DNA of 64,000 bases from Jiella sonneratiae (GTDB lineage Bacteria; Pseudomonadota; Alphaproteobacteria; Rhizobiales; Rhizobiaceae), in the NCBI RefSeq assembly GCF_017353515.1, contig NZ_JAFMPY010000004.1, positions 248,001 through 312,000 of the forward strand. The letters are read 5' to 3'. The translations under genes were made by a program, and so were the position numbers. Numbering within the stretch: the first letter of the stretch is position 1; each line of letters opens with the position of its first letter. Below are positions 8,044 through 17,827 of this stretch, in pieces. The notes under the pieces are model-generated. The model ran no database searches and was not told the origin of the DNA. It saw only the letters and a list, made by a program, of their open reading frames with translations.

Positions 8044-9387
8044 ATGACGAAATCGGGCGCCAACACCGGTCTTCAGGCCAGCCGCAGGCGGTTTCTGCTC
8101 GGCGCGGCGGCGGCGGGCCTCGGCATGGCGCCGGGGGCGGCCTTCGCCCAGAACGCGCTGAGCGACATCCTCAACGCGCCGTCGCGCGGCAACTGGGACG
8201 ACCAGTTCGACACCCGCGGCTCGAACGTCCGGCAGGTCGCCTCGAACACCCCGGTGTTTTCGAACGATACGCTCGTCTCGACCCAAAACGCCGTCAACGC
8301 CTATCAGGGCATCGTCGCCTCGGGCGGCTGGCCGGAAGTGCCGGCGAACCAGAAGCTGCGGATCGGCTCGGAGTCGGCGGCCGTGCCGGTCCTGCGCCGG
8401 CGCCTCGCCGTCGCCGGCGACCTTTCCGCATCGGCGGGGGATTCGCAGGTGTTCGATTCCTACGTCGACGCGGCGGTCAAGCGCTTCCAGGCGCGGCACG
8501 GCCTGCCCGCCGACGGCGTCGTCGCCGAATACACCTTCAAGGCGATGAACGTGCCGGCGCAGCTGCGTCTCAACCAGCTCGCCACCAATATCGGCCGGAT
8601 CCAGGAGATGGTGGCCAAGGATCTCGGCCAGCGCTTCGTGATGGTGAACATTCCGGCCGCCTCGGTGGAGGCGGTGGAGAACGGCCAGGTCGTGCAGCGG
8701 CACACCGCCATCGTCGGCAAGATCGACCGCCAGACGCCGCTGCTGGAATCGAAGATCACCAAGCTCGACCTCAATCCCTACTGGCACGCGCCGGCCTCGA
8801 TCGTCCGCAAGGACATCATTCCGCTGATGCGCAAGGACCCGACCTATCTCGAGAAGTCGAACATCCACATCTATGACGGCCAGGGCAACGAGATCCCGCC
8901 GCAGTCGATCGACTGGAACACCGACGACGCCGTCAAATATCTCTTCCGCCAGGATCCGGGCAAGAACAACGCGATGGCCTCGGTGAAGATCAACTTCCCG
9001 AACCCTTATGCGGTCTACATGCACGACACGCCGCAGCAGGGGCTGTTCTCCAACCTGATGCGCTTCGATTCCTCCGGCTGCGTGCGCGTCCAGAACGTCC
9101 GCGACCTGATCGTCTGGCTCGCCCGCGACACGCCGGGCTGGGACCGCCAGCACATCGAACAGGTGATCGCCGCGCGCGAGCGCCAGGACATCGACCTGAC
9201 CAGCCCGGTGCCGGTCTACTTCACCTATGTCAGCGCCTGGGCGACGGATCCGAACGTCGTGCAGTTCCGCGACGACATCTACCACCGCGACGGCTCCGAG
9301 CAGCTGGCGATGAGCGAGTTGCAGGCGCAGCCCTATCAGGGTGGCCAGCAGAACCCCTACGCGCAGGGCGACGACGTCTATCGCTGA
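8044..9387 (+). CDS. L,D-transpeptidase family protein (YkuD) with peptidoglycan-binding domain
   Basis: 447-residue exported enzyme that cross-links peptidoglycan stems at L,D bonds or attaches proteins to them. The N-terminus has a twin-arginine signal (SRRRFLLGAAAAGLGMAPG...AFA). A PG_binding_1 domain lies at about residues 120-175 (FQARHGLPADGVVAEYT), and the YkuD domain covers about 195-380 with the catalytic HDT...RFDSSGCVRV motif. ATG 8044 is chosen because GGGGACGAAAG precedes it and it puts RRR at the right distance; ATG 8017 is possible. It resembles the larger L,D-transpeptidases (YcbB-like arrangement). The 3' end faces the Anbu gene, with a hairpin in between. Confidence 0.93.
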   Translation: MTKSGANTGLQASRRRFLLGAAAAGLGMAPGAAFAQNALSDILNAPSRGNWDDQFDTRGSNVRQVASNTPVFSNDTLVSTQNAVNAYQGIVASGGWPEVPANQKLRIGSESAAVPVLRRRLAVAGDLSASAGDSQVFDSYVDAAVKRFQARHGLPADGVVAEYTFKAMNVPAQLRLNQLATNIGRIQEMVAKDLGQRFVMVNIPAASVEAVENGQVVQRHTAIVGKIDRQTPLLESKITKLDLNPYWHAPASIVRKDIIPLMRKDPTYLEKSNIHIYDGQGNEIPPQSIDWNTDDAVKYLFRQDPGKNNAMASVKINFPNPYAVYMHDTPQQGLFSNLMRFDSSGCVRVQNVRDLIVWLARDTPGWDRQHIEQVIAARERQDIDLTSPVPVYFTYVSAWATDPNVVQFRDDIYHRDGSEQLAMSELQAQPYQGGQQNPYAQGDDVYR

Positions 9388-9481
9388 GTCTTGGGACATC
9401 GCCGAAGCTGCGGGGTGGGGGCCGCCGGCGGCTCGCCGTCGCCCGGCCTGAGGCTTCCCGCGGCTCTGCCGTGCTTCGGCC

Positions 9482-9504
9482 GCGAGGCGCTCGCGGCGCC
9501 TCGC
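9482..9504. terminator. Bidirectional hairpin between L,D-transpeptidase and Anbu genes
   Basis: GCGAGGCGC-TCGCG-GCGCCTCGC forms a perfect 9-bp stem, one base before the reverse stop codon of the Anbu gene at 9506. There is no T-run on either side, so efficiency is uncertain, but the position between convergent genes fits. Confidence 0.5.
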
Positions 9505-9505
9505 C

Positions 9506-10237
9506 TCAGCGCTCGAAGGCGGGCAGGGCGTCGAACGCCTGCTTCAGCGCGTCCGACCAGCCTTCCGAGACCGTCTGGTAATATTCGTCGCGCTGGTCGA
9601 AGCGGCGGCGATAGCCTTTGACGTAGCTGTCCGCCTCGTAGAACTGCATGTCGATCGGCAGGCCCACCGAGAGGTTGGAGCGGATGGTCGAATCGAAGGA
9701 GACGAGCAGCAGCTTGGCGCATTCCTCGAGCGACATCGCCGGGTCGTAGGTCCGGATGATGATCGGACGGCCGTATTTGTGCTCGCCGATCTGGAAGAAC
9801 GGGTTGTCGGCGCCGGCCTCGATGAAGTTGCCCTCCGGATAGATCATGAAGAGCCGCGGGCGGCCGCCCTTGATCTGGCCGCCGAAGATGAAGGTCGCCG
9901 AGAACACCGCGTCGGCGGTCTGGCCGCCCTGCGCGTTGCCGGCGATGACTTCCTTCACCGTGTCGCCGATCAGCTTCGCCGTCTGGAACATCGAGGGCTG
10001 CGAGAGAATGCTCGGCTGGCGCTCGGCCGGTGCGAGCCGGCGCTCGTCGAGCAGCGACACCGTCGCCTGGGTGGTGGCGAGATTGCCGGCCGACAACAGG
10101 CAGAGGAAGCGCTCGCCCGGCACCTCCCAGGTCTTCATCTTGGAGACGACGGAAATGTTGTCGACGCCGGCATTCGTCCGCGTGTCGGACATGAATACCA
10201 GGCCCCGCTCCACCAATAGCCCGACACAGTAGGTCAT
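9506..10237 (-). CDS. Anbu-type (proteasome-like) peptidase
   Basis: 243-residue Ntn-hydrolase of the Anbu family, an ancestral relative of proteasome beta subunits that forms ring or helical assemblies. The chain begins M-T-YCVGLLVERGLVFMSDTRTN, which leaves Thr2 as the expected nucleophile after Met removal, followed by the proteasome-like GDTVKEVI region and RSNLSVGLPIDMQFY. GGGGGC precedes ATG 10237; the open frame to 10381 is unlikely because it would bury Thr2. It is the last gene of a minus-strand group with alpha-E and ATP-grasp genes. This group normally also holds a transglutaminase-like gene, which is absent here. Confidence 0.9.
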   Translation of the reverse strand: MTYCVGLLVERGLVFMSDTRTNAGVDNISVVSKMKTWEVPGERFLCLLSAGNLATTQATVSLLDERRLAPAERQPSILSQPSMFQTAKLIGDTVKEVIAGNAQGGQTADAVFSATFIFGGQIKGGRPRLFMIYPEGNFIEAGADNPFFQIGEHKYGRPIIIRTYDPAMSLEECAKLLLVSFDSTIRSNLSVGLPIDMQFYEADSYVKGYRRRFDQRDEYYQTVSEGWSDALKQAFDALPAFER

Positions 10238-10517
10238 CCGGCCGCCCCCAACCATCCCCTGCGCCGACGCCCCAGCGCGATCGGTTCCGATCATTCTCCC
10301 AGTGGCTTGCGCCGGGCAATCCGGATTGCACCGCACCCACAACAAATCCGGCGCTGTTGCAGCGGCGCTGCGGCGCTGCACGCAATCGCTCGCGACGTGG
10401 AGGTGCGAGGCGCGCTGGGTGTGGCGGCCCGGCGGCGTGCCGCCGGACGGCCGGCATGCCCGGCCGCACCCGGTTCCGCCGGCGTCCGTCAGAATGTCCG
10501 AGTGCGGGGCAGCCGGG
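10238..10517. other. 280-bp gap in the Anbu operon, in place of the expected transglutaminase gene
   Basis: No transglutaminase-like frame is visible. The minus-strand sequence holds GC-rich inverted repeats (around 10440-10470, GGCGGC/GCCGCC type). If one transcript covers the cluster, it crosses this gap; otherwise Anbu has its own promoter here. Confidence 0.45.
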
Positions 10518-11471
10518 TCAGGCGCCCGGATAGAAGCGGAAGTTCTGGCCGATTTCCTGGGCGAGGCGGTTGTTGTCGCGGATGAATGTCTCCAGGAATT
10601 CGTGCAGACCGCCGTCGATGATCTGCCGGACCGACGAGTCGGACAGCCGTTCGTTGATCGCCGCCGCCGTCTCGAAGCAGGGGTGTCGGACCTCGTAGTT
10701 GCGGTGGAGATACTTCAGGCTCTCCTCGATCACCGTGTAGCAATAGGCGAGCGAGCGCGGCATGCGGCGGTTCAGCATCAGAAAGTCGATGATGTTCACC
10801 GCCCGGTATTCGCCGTCGTACTCCCAGGCATAGGAGCGGTGGGCCGAGACCGACCTCAGGATCGAGCGCCACTGGAAATTGTCGAGCGCCGAGCCGACCT
10901 GGCTGTGTTCGGGCAGAAGCAGCCAGTATTTCACGTCGAGGATGCGGGCGGTGTTGTCCGCCCGCTCGATGAAGGCGCCGAGATTGGAGAAGTCGAAGAT
11001 CTCGTTCCTCAGCATCGTCGTCTGGAAGGTGCCGCGAATCAGCGCGCCCTGCCGCTTGACGAGGTCGATGACGGCGGGGAGTTCCGGCTCCGCCACCGGG
11101 CGGGCGAGCCGGCGCTGGATCACCAGCCAGCTCTCGTTGACCGCCTCCCACAGTTCGCGCGTCAGCGCCGTGCGCACCATCCGCCCGTTGGTGCGCGCCG
11201 TCTCCAGCGACGAGCGCACGCTCGACGGATTGTCGCGGTCGCAGAGCATGAAGTCGATCACCGTCGCCGGGTCGAAGCCGTCGTATTTGGCGCTGTAGGC
11301 CGCCTCGACGCCCGCCGAGACGAGGACCGACTGCCATTCGTCGGGCTCGGCCGAGAGGTTGGTCAGCGAGATGCGCTGGCCCGCGTCGAGCAGACGGGCG
11401 GTGTTTTCGGCGCGTTCGATGTAGCGGAACATCCAGAACAGGCCGTTTGCGGTGCGTCCGAGAAGTGCCAT
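10518..11471 (-). CDS. Alpha-E domain-containing protein (COG2307)
   Basis: 317-residue alpha-helical protein of the alpha-E family. It starts MALLGRTANGLFWMFRYIERAENTARLLDAG, the family signature, and a second copy of the same idea appears as FIERADNTARILD around residues 165-180, consistent with an internal duplication. Family members are nearly always encoded next to a circularly permuted ATP-grasp protein and are thought to work with it in a peptide-ligation or tagging system; no activity is proven. It starts 4 bp after the ATP-grasp stop, so the two are co-transcribed and probably translationally coupled. Confidence 0.92.
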   Translation of the reverse strand: MALLGRTANGLFWMFRYIERAENTARLLDAGQRISLTNLSAEPDEWQSVLVSAGVEAAYSAKYDGFDPATVIDFMLCDRDNPSSVRSSLETARTNGRMVRTALTRELWEAVNESWLVIQRRLARPVAEPELPAVIDLVKRQGALIRGTFQTTMLRNEIFDFSNLGAFIERADNTARILDVKYWLLLPEHSQVGSALDNFQWRSILRSVSAHRSYAWEYDGEYRAVNIIDFLMLNRRMPRSLAYCYTVIEESLKYLHRNYEVRHPCFETAAAINERLSDSSVRQIIDGGLHEFLETFIRDNNRLAQEIGQNFRFYPGA

Positions 11472-11474
11472 CGC

Positions 11475-12893
11475 TCAGTCCCTCAAAACCCAGGTGTCCT
11501 TGGTGCCGCCGCCCTGGCTGGAATTGACCACCAGCGAGCCCTCCTTGAGGGCGACGCGGGTCAGGCCGCCGGGAATGATGCGCACCTTGTCGGAGACGAG
11601 GACGAAGGGTCTGAGATCGACGTGGCGCGGGGCAAGCCCGCCGTCGACGAGGATCGGCACGGTCGAGAGCGCCAGCGTCGGCTGGGCGATGTAGTTGGTC
11701 GGCTTCTTCTTCAGCTTTTCGGCGAAGATCTCGCGCTCCTCGCGCGTCGAGGTGGGGCCGACCAGCATGCCGTAGCCGCCGGAGCCGTGCACCTCCTTCA
11801 CCACCAGTTCCTCCAAATGCTCGAGCACGTATTTCAGGCTGTCGTCCTCGGCGCAGCGCCAAGTCGGGACGTTCTGCAGCTTGGCCGGCGCCCCGGTGTA
11901 GAACTCGACGATCTCCGGCATGTAGGAATAGATCGCCTTGTCGTCGGAGATTCCCGTGCCCGGCGCGTTGGCGATGGTGATGCCGCCGTTCCTGTAGACG
12001 TCCATGATGCCGGGGATGCCCAGCATCGACGACGGGTTGAACACCTTCGGGTCGAGGAAGGCGTCGTCGACGCGGCGATAGATCACGTCGATCGGCTTGT
12101 AGCCCTCGGTGGTGCGCATCTGGATGCGCCCGTCGATCTCCGCGACGTCGGAGCCCTCGACCAGTTCGACGCCCATCTGGTCGGCGAGGAAGGCGTGCTC
12201 GAAGAAGGCCGAGTTGTAGATGCCGGGGGTGAGGACGGCGATGGTCGGCGTTCCGTCGCAGGCCGGCGGCGCCACCGCGGCGAGCGAGCGGCGCAGGTGA
12301 TGCGGATAGGTCTCCACCGGCCGCACGCGGTTCTGCGCGAACAGCTCGGGAAACATCTGCATCATCGTCTCCCGGTTCTCGATCATGTAGGAGACGCCGG
12401 AAGGGGTGCGGGCATTGTCCTCGAGCACGTAGAACTCGTTCTCGCCGCAGCGCACGATGTCGGTGCCGATGATGTGGGTGTAGACGCCGCCGGGCGGCCG
12501 AAACCCGCGCATTTCCTCGAGAAACGCCTCGTTGCCGGCGATCAGCCGCTCGGGGATCTTGCCGGCCTTGATGATTTCCTGGTCGTGGTAGAGGTCGTCG
12601 AGGAAGGCGTTGAGGGCGATCACCCGCTGCTCGATGCCCTCTGCGAGGCGGTCCCACTCGGCCTTGGCCATGATCCGCGGCACGAGGTCGAAGGGAATCA
12701 GCCGTTCGGCCGCCTCTTCCTGGCCGTAGACGTTGAAGGTGATGCCGGTCCGGCGGAAGAACGCCTCGGCTTCGCCGGCCTTGTCGCCGAGGCTCGTGGT
12801 GTCCTGCTGCAGGAACCACTCGTGGAACCGCGCATAAGGCTCGCGGACCGCGTCGTCCGAAATCAGCATCTCGTCGAATGATTTCACTGGCAC
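11475..12893 (-). CDS. Circularly permuted type 2 ATP-grasp protein (COG2308)
   Basis: 472-residue protein of the CP-ATPgrasp type 2 family (DUF404/DUF407). Typical segments are GGVYTHIIGTDIVRCGENEFYVLEDNARTPSG near residues 135-170, TPGIYNSAFFEHAFLADQMG, and VDDAFLDPKVF / NAPGTGISDDKAIYSYMPEIV in the nucleotide-binding core. ATP-grasp enzymes join carboxylates to amines through acyl phosphates; this subgroup is proposed to ligate peptides but has no settled substrate. It is the first gene of the minus-strand group with alpha-E and Anbu. GGAGGGTGCCAGTGAA precedes ATG 12893. Confidence 0.93.
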   Translation of the reverse strand: MPVKSFDEMLISDDAVREPYARFHEWFLQQDTTSLGDKAGEAEAFFRRTGITFNVYGQEEAAERLIPFDLVPRIMAKAEWDRLAEGIEQRVIALNAFLDDLYHDQEIIKAGKIPERLIAGNEAFLEEMRGFRPPGGVYTHIIGTDIVRCGENEFYVLEDNARTPSGVSYMIENRETMMQMFPELFAQNRVRPVETYPHHLRRSLAAVAPPACDGTPTIAVLTPGIYNSAFFEHAFLADQMGVELVEGSDVAEIDGRIQMRTTEGYKPIDVIYRRVDDAFLDPKVFNPSSMLGIPGIMDVYRNGGITIANAPGTGISDDKAIYSYMPEIVEFYTGAPAKLQNVPTWRCAEDDSLKYVLEHLEELVVKEVHGSGGYGMLVGPTSTREEREIFAEKLKKKPTNYIAQPTLALSTVPILVDGGLAPRHVDLRPFVLVSDKVRIIPGGLTRVALKEGSLVVNSSQGGGTKDTWVLRD

Positions 12894-13151
12894 CCTCCGT
12901 CACGCTCGCAATTAAAGAGAAAGCCATCGGCGGGAAAATCAAGTCGCCTACGCGTTTTCCCGCAGTCTGCCCAGGAAGTGGGCAATCTGATGCGCCCGGT
13001 TGACGCTGCGGGCGGCAGATCCGGGCGCGGGCGGCAGCCGCCGCCGCCGATCCCGCGGCACGCCGTGCCGGGCCTGCATTTGCGGCGGCCCGGGTTTGCC
13101 AGCCGCCGGCATCTGACATTAAACAGGCCCGGTTTGGAGGACCGGCAGGCA

Positions 13152-14108
13152 ATGGGCAGAACGCGCGACGAGGAGACGACGAGGCTGGACGAGGCGGCGC
13201 GCGCCGGCTGGCTCTACTACGTCGCCGGCAACACCCAGGACCAGATCGCCGCGACGCTCGGCATCTCGCGCCAGACCGCCCAGCGGCTCGTCTCGCATTC
13301 CGTCTCGGCCGGCCTCGTCAGGGTGCGCATCGACCACCCGATCGCCGCCTGCCTCGAACGTGCCGAGGCGCTGCGGGCGCGTTTCGGCCTCAACTTCTGC
13401 GAGGTGGTGCCCTCCGATCCGGCCTCCGCATCGACGACCCTCGGCATCGCCGAGGCCTGCGCCGCGGAGATGGAGCGGGTGCTGAAGCGCGAGGCGCCGA
13501 CGATCCTCGCGGTCGGCACCGGGCGCACGCTGCGGGCCGCCGTCGAGCATCTGCCGCCGATGTCGGCGCCCCGGCACCGCATCGTCTCGCTCACCGGCAA
13601 TATCGCCCCGGACGGTTCCGCCTCGGTCTACAACGTCATCTATTCGATGGCCGACCAGGTGAAGGCGCCGCATTACCCGATGCCGCTGCCGGTGATCGTC
13701 TCGACGCCGGAGGAGCGGGAGCTCCTGCACCGCCAGAAGGTGGTGGAACGCACCCTGCAGCTCGCGGCCAAGGCCGAGGTCACCTTCGTCGGCGTCGGCG
13801 AGATGTCGGAAAACGCCCCGCTGGTGAAGGACGGCTTCATCACCGCCGCCGAGCGCGAGGAGCTCGGCCGTCTCGGCGCCGTCGGGGAGATCGTCGGCTG
13901 GGTGTTCGACGACACCGGCAAGGTGATCGACTGCCGCTTCAACGAGCGGGTGGCGAGCGCGCCGATCCCCTCGACGAAAAACGGCGAGGTGATCGCCGTC
14001 GCCATGGGACCGGTGAAGACGCCGGCGATTCGCGCCGCCGCCGCCGGCCGGCTGGTCAGCGGGCTGATCACCGACGAGGCGACGGCCGACCGGCTGCTCG
14101 AAAGCTGA
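13152..14108 (+). CDS. smoC: SorC/DeoR-type sugar-binding transcriptional regulator of the polyol locus
   Basis: 318 residues with an N-terminal HTH (about 10-60: GWLYYVAGNTQDQIAATLGISRQTAQRLVSHSV) and a C-terminal sugar-phosphate-binding domain of the SorC family (about 65-318, with VGTGRTLRAAVEHL, LTGNIAPDGSAS and FVGVGEM). GGAGG lies 9 nt before ATG 13152; the open frame back to 12978 is not supported. It stands in front of the polyol ABC operon in the same direction, as in smo operons, and a GCAAAT-GAAT-ATTTGC palindrome at 14413 is its likely binding site. The inducer is probably a polyol or its phosphorylated product. Confidence 0.85.
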   Translation: MGRTRDEETTRLDEAARAGWLYYVAGNTQDQIAATLGISRQTAQRLVSHSVSAGLVRVRIDHPIAACLERAEALRARFGLNFCEVVPSDPASASTTLGIAEACAAEMERVLKREAPTILAVGTGRTLRAAVEHLPPMSAPRHRIVSLTGNIAPDGSASVYNVIYSMADQVKAPHYPMPLPVIVSTPEERELLHRQKVVERTLQLAAKAEVTFVGVGEMSENAPLVKDGFITAAEREELGRLGAVGEIVGWVFDDTGKVIDCRFNERVASAPIPSTKNGEVIAVAMGPVKTPAIRAAAAGRLVSGLITDEATADRLLES

Positions 14109-14377
14109 GACGGCACGTGCCGCGCCGGCTCGTCCGTCCTTCGCGAAGTCGGCGGTCCGCGCTGCCCGTCAAATAGCCGCACCGTCCGGGTGAACCGTCC
14201 CTCCGGCTTTGGGGCGCGACGGCTTGCCGCGCCCAGCCTGCGGCGGGCGGCGCGAGTTGCAGCGGGGGCTGCATGCGGCCTCGCCGTGCGCTAGTATCGT
14301 CCTTGGCTCTGCCCGGCGAATGCTCGGGAGCGCGTTCGATCGGGAGGCAGGGTGCTGCACTGCGGGATTGAATTCAG

Positions 14378-14406
14378 TTGACATCGCGGCCGCGACGGTG
14401 AATTTT
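14378..14406 (+). promoter_or_regulatory. Sigma70-like promoter of smoE
   Basis: A perfect -35 hexamer TTGACA at 14378-14383 is followed by a 17-bp spacer and a poor -10, AATTTT, at 14401-14406. A weak -10 beside a palindrome suggests a regulated promoter. Transcription would begin near 14412, at the left edge of the palindrome. Confidence 0.5.
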
Positions 14407-14412
14407 TGCCCC

Positions 14413-14428
14413 GCAAATGAATATTTGC
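14413..14428. promoter_or_regulatory. Candidate SorC-type operator
   Basis: GCAAAT-GAAT-ATTTGC is a perfect inverted repeat just downstream of the -10 and 24 bp before the smoE start codon. This is a classic place for a repressor to block transcription. Binding by the adjacent regulator is inferred from position only. Confidence 0.5.
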
Positions 14429-14452
14429 TCATACCGAGCTGGGAGGCTTCAC

Positions 14453-15775
14453 ATGAGATTCTCGATGCTGACGGCGGGCGCCGCGGCGCTCCTCGCTGTC
14501 GGGGCGACGTCCGCTCACGCGCAGACGACGCTGACGATCGGCACCGTCAACAACTCCGACATGATCCGCATGCAGGGCCTGACGCCCGAGTTCGAGAAGG
14601 ACCATCCGGACATCAAGATCAACTGGGTGACGCTGGAGGAGAACATCCTGCGCCAGCGCGTCACCACCGACATCGCCACCGGCGGCGGCCAGTTCGACAT
14701 CATGACGATCGGCACCTACGAGGTTCCGATCTGGGCGAAGCAGGACTGGCTGAAGCCGCTCGACAATCTCGGCGACGACTACGCCATCGACGACCTCATC
14801 CCGGCGATCCGCTCGGCGCTGTCCAACGACGACAAGCTCTACGCGGCGCCGTTCTACGCCGAGAGCGTTTTGACGCTCTACCGCAAGGACCTGTTCGAGA
14901 AGGCCGGGCTGACGATGCCCGAGAAGCCGACCTGGGACTTCATCGCCGAGGCGGCTGAAAAGATCACCGACAAGGACGCCGGGGTCTACGGCATCTGCCT
15001 GCGCGGCAAGCCGGGCTGGGGCGAGAACATGGCCTTCCTCGGCAACATGGCCCGCGAGTTCGGCGCCAACTACTTCGACGCCGACTGGAAGCCGCAGTTC
15101 GAGAGCGAGGGCTGGAAGAAGGCCGTCTCCCTCTATGTCGACCTGATGCAGAAATACGGCCCTCCGGGCGCCGCCTCCAACGGCTTCAACGAGAATCTCT
15201 CGCTGTTCGGCCAGGGCAAGTGCGGCATGTGGATGGACGCTTCCGTCGCCGCATCCTTCGTGACCGACCCGAAGCAGAGCCAGGTGCCGGACAAGGTCGG
15301 CTTCGCGCCGGCGCCCTGCGGCATCGAGAACTGCCCGAACGACGGCTTCAACTGGCTGTGGGCGTGGTCGCTGGCGATCCCGTCTTCCTCGCAGAAGGCG
15401 GAAGCTGCCCAGACCTTCATCTCCTGGGCGACGTCGAAGAAGTATCTCGAACTCGTGGCCGACAAGGAAGGCTGGGCGAACGTGCCTCCCGGCACCCGCA
15501 CCTCGCTCTACGAGAACTCGAAATACACCGAGGCGGCGCCCTTTGCCGACGCGACGCTGAACGCCATCAAGCATGCCGATCCGTCGCCGACGGACGACAA
15601 GCCCTATTACGGCCTGCAGTTCGCGGCGATCCCCGAGTTCCAGGGCATCGGCACGGCGGTCGGCCAGCAGATGGCGGCGGCGCTCTCCGGTTCGGCGACG
15701 GTCGACCAGGCGCTGAAGCAGAGCCAGGCGATCGCCGAGCGCGAGATGAGCCGCGCCGGCTACCCGAATAAGTGA
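14453..15775 (+). CDS. smoE: Polyol (sorbitol/mannitol) ABC transporter substrate-binding protein
   Basis: 440-residue periplasmic binding protein (SBP_bac_1 family). The Sec signal peptide MRFSMLTAGAAALLAVGATSAHA is cleaved before Q24. The mature domain matches polyol/mannitol binding proteins: TLTIGTVNNSDMIRMQGLTPEFE at its start, FDIMTIGTYEVPIWAKQDWLKPL, and FNWLWAWSLAIPSSS. ATG 14453 has GGGAGG at 10 nt; the ATG at 14417 lies inside the operator and is rejected. It delivers the substrate to SmoF/SmoG. Specificity for sorbitol, mannitol or arabitol cannot be settled by reading. Confidence 0.9.
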   Translation: MRFSMLTAGAAALLAVGATSAHAQTTLTIGTVNNSDMIRMQGLTPEFEKDHPDIKINWVTLEENILRQRVTTDIATGGGQFDIMTIGTYEVPIWAKQDWLKPLDNLGDDYAIDDLIPAIRSALSNDDKLYAAPFYAESVLTLYRKDLFEKAGLTMPEKPTWDFIAEAAEKITDKDAGVYGICLRGKPGWGENMAFLGNMAREFGANYFDADWKPQFESEGWKKAVSLYVDLMQKYGPPGAASNGFNENLSLFGQGKCGMWMDASVAASFVTDPKQSQVPDKVGFAPAPCGIENCPNDGFNWLWAWSLAIPSSSQKAEAAQTFISWATSKKYLELVADKEGWANVPPGTRTSLYENSKYTEAAPFADATLNAIKHADPSPTDDKPYYGLQFAAIPEFQGIGTAVGQQMAAALSGSATVDQALKQSQAIAEREMSRAGYPNK

Positions 15776-16100
15776 GGGTGACGCGCCCGGCGCGCGCTTA
15801 AGATCCGGTACGGGCGGCCGATCAACGAGCCGCCCGGCCGAGAAGGGCCGAGGGAGGAAGGCCGAATTTTCGAGATGCCCGCCGGCCGGCGGCCCCCGAA
15901 TTCGTTCCCGACATCGCCATCCTCCCAGACCCGCCGCGACGACCGGCATCCGGTTCCGGTCGCGACTGCCGGCCGGTACCGGCCGGGATCGAGGCAAGGG
16001 TCCTCGAAGCGAAGACCATCGAGACAGGGCCGTTCCTTGCGATCGGCCGCTCTTTCGCGACCTCTTGATGCCGCCGGGCGGCGGCAGAACGGGCAGTGTC
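15776..16100. other. Long intergenic spacer within the transport operon
   Basis: 325 bases separate smoE and smoF. No gene was found. It carries the stem-loop at 15811-15836 and GC-rich repeats near 15880-15895. Such a spacer after a binding-protein gene commonly lets the binding protein be made in excess over the permeases. Confidence 0.5.
15811..15836 (+). terminator. smoE-smoF intergenic stem-loop (attenuator or mRNA-stabilising)
   Basis: CGGGCGGC (15811-15818), loop CGATCAACGA, GCCGCCCG (15829-15836): a perfect 8-bp GC-rich stem with no U-run after it. It lies 36 bp past the smoE stop. The structure suits partial termination or 3'-end protection of the smoE message, as known for malE-malF. 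Confidence 0.5.
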
Positions 16101-16973
16101 ATGGCGACCTTGCATACCAAGAGCGCGGCGCGCGCGATGATGGCGCCGGCGGTGATCGTCCTCCTCGTCTGGATGGCGGTGCCTCTTGCGATGACGCTGT
16201 ATTTCTCGACGCTGAACTACACGCTCTACAATCCGATCTCGACGCCCTTCATCGGCTTCGGAAACTACACCTACTTCCTCAACGATCCGACCTTTCTCGC
16301 CGCCCTCGCCAACACGCTGATCCTGGTGATCGGCGTCCTTGCGATCACCGTCATCGGCGGCATCCTGGTGGCGCTGCTGCTCGACCAGGACTTCTACGGC
16401 GTCAACATCGTCCGGCTTCTCGTCATCGCGCCGTTCTTCGTCATGCCGACGGTCGCGGCGCTGGTCTGGAAGAACATGATGATGAACCCGGTCTACGGCG
16501 TCATCGGCCAGCTCCTGTCCTCGGTCGGCATCCCGCCGGTCGACTGGATGACCAACGTCCCGCTTTTGTCGATCATCATCATCGTCGCCTGGCAGTGGCT
16601 GCCCTTCGCCACGCTCATCCTGCTGACCGCGCTGCAGTCGCTGTCGGAGGACCAGAAGGAGGCGGCGGAGATGGACGGGGCAGGGGCGCTGTCGATCTTC
16701 TGGTACATCACCCTGCCGCATATGAGCCGGGCGATCACCGTGGTGATCCTGATCCAGACGATCTTCCTTCTGTCGATCTACGCCGAGATCCTGGTGACCA
16801 CCCAGGGCGGGCCGGGCTCCCAGTCGACCAACATCACCTATCTCGTCGCCCAGCAGGCGACCTCCTACGGCGACATCGGCGCGGCCTCGGCCGGCGGCAT
16901 CGTCGCGGTCATCCTCGCCAACATCGTCGCGATCTTCCTCGTTCGCCTGATCGGCAAGAACCTGGACGCCTGA
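16101..16973 (+). CDS. smoF: Polyol ABC transporter permease, first subunit
   Basis: 290-residue inner-membrane permease of the binding-protein-dependent transport family (MalF-like, six predicted helices). The cytoplasmic EAA loop is [26 protein letters not shown], around residues 190-215, which docks onto the ATPase. ATG 16101 gives [17 protein letters not shown]; the 12 upstream in-frame residues look non-coding. The ribosome site is weak. It pairs with SmoG to form the channel. Confidence 0.92.
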   Translation: MATLHTKSAARAMMAPAVIVLLVWMAVPLAMTLYFSTLNYTLYNPISTPFIGFGNYTYFLNDPTFLAALANTLILVIGVLAITVIGGILVALLLDQDFYGVNIVRLLVIAPFFVMPTVAALVWKNMMMNPVYGVIGQLLSSVGIPPVDWMTNVPLLSIIIIVAWQWLPFATLILLTALQSLSEDQKEAAEMDGAGALSIFWYITLPHMSRAITVVILIQTIFLLSIYAEILVTTQGGPGSQSTNITYLVAQQATSYGDIGAASAGGIVAVILANIVAIFLVRLIGKNLDA

Positions 16974-16985
16974 GGAGGCTTTCAC

Positions 16986-17816
<831 letters not shown>

Positions 17817-17827
17817 GAGCCTCATCC

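Larger units (their letters stand above)
14109..14452. other. Promoter region of the polyol transport operon
   Basis: The 344 bases hold no gene. The first part is GC-rich spacer. The last ~75 bases carry a strong -35 (TTGACA at 14378), a weak -10, an operator palindrome and the smoE ribosome site, listed separately. Confidence 0.5.

Noticed and set aside
10302-12881. 859-residue plus-strand frame opposite the alpha-E and ATP-grasp genes
   Set aside because: Composition shadow; the minus-strand proteins are clear family members.
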